DNA from: Campylorhamphus procurvoides
Taxonomy: Eukaryota; Chordata; Aves; Passeriformes; Dendrocolaptidae
Length of the DNA stretch: 64,000 nt
NCBI GenBank assembly: GCA_013396655.1
Contig: WBMV01005068.1
Location: forward strand, 62,001 to 126,000
Reading direction: 5' to 3'
Shown: positions 63,931 through 64,000 of the stretch, in pieces
Position numbering within the stretch: the stretch's first letter is position 1
Layout of the letters: each line of letters opens with the position of its first letter
The notes under the pieces: model-generated
What the model was told of the DNA's origin: nothing
Seen by the model: the letters and a program-made list of their open reading frames with translations, nothing else
The model's database searches: none
Position numbers and translations under genes: made by a program

Positions 63931-64000
63931 GGCAGTTGAGTGAAGCTAAAATTTCTACATATTTCTATAGAAATACCTTCAGGAACTGAAACTTTTCAAC

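Larger units (their letters stand above)
37211..64000 (+). other. CNTNAP2: CNTNAP2 intron, 5' part (downstream intron)
   Basis: This intron starts with the consensus donor GTAAGT at 37211, is phase 1 and runs past the window end. I found no stretch matching the next Caspr2 exon, which should begin in the third laminin G domain. Listed elements are two CR1 pieces, two LTRs, a promoter-like block and several simple repeats. Nothing recognisable was seen in about 38051-42450 (apart from an AC microsatellite), 42585-47894, 49246-52867, 53207-55411, 56205-58040, 58116-59363, 60237-61650 and 62360-63849. The 50590-50960 patch is GC-richer and unidentified. Confidence 0.85.

Noticed and set aside
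1..64000. Bacterial or phage features such as CRISPR arrays, operons, toxin-antitoxin loci or tRNA genes
   Set aside because: No regularly spaced repeats, no dense coding and no tRNA-like structures were seen. The avian CR1 repeats and spliced CNTNAP2 exons show vertebrate nuclear DNA.

Overview
This window is vertebrate nuclear DNA, almost certainly from a bird. AT-rich non-coding sequence makes up more than 99% of it. It contains several CR1 retrotransposon fragments of the avian type, whose 3' ends run into an ATTCTATGATTCT-like repeat, and four long terminal repeats (LTRs) of endogenous retroviruses. Only two short stretches code for protein. They are consecutive internal exons of CNTNAP2 (contactin-associated protein-like 2, Caspr2), read on the + strand at 10380-10536 and 37083-37210. 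The two exons join in frame across a split tryptophan codon (TG|G). Together they encode the C-terminal part of the fibrinogen-like domain, just before the third laminin G domain. Everything else in the window is CNTNAP2 intron. This fits the very large introns known for this gene.

Layout: 1-10379 is the 3' part of an upstream intron with no recognisable element except small hairpins. After the first exon comes a 26.5 kb intron (10537-37082). It holds a CR1 remnant (about 21.13-21.23 kb), a CR1 3' end (22.7 kb) and an antisense LTR of a widespread avian family (23253-23782). It also holds a 2328-bp direct duplication whose two copies (25896-28223 and 28225-30552) are separated by exactly one N, and a sense-strand solo LTR with a perfect 6-bp target-site duplication (31668-32164). 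After the second exon the intron runs to the window end (37211-64000). It contains an old CR1 (48.85-49.25 kb), a CR1 3' end (52.87-53.07 kb) and an antisense solo LTR with a perfect 6-bp target duplication (55418-56198). Further on are an antisense LTR with a 69-bp internal repeat carrying two CTCF-like motifs (59369-60231) and a GC-rich promoter-like block with CCAAT, TATA and palindromic sequences (about 61.9-62.35 kb), which ends at a GT microsatellite and a second single N.

I found no tRNA, rRNA, CRISPR array, bacterial-type operon or intact transposon gene. The open reading frames longer than 60 codons, apart from those covering the two exons, look like chance frames in AT-rich DNA or lie inside repeats. 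No previously undescribed biological system is supported. The observations most worth checking are the duplication around the N (probably an assembly artefact), the CTCF-like repeat in an LTR, the promoter-like block near 62 kb and three perfect-stem hairpins.
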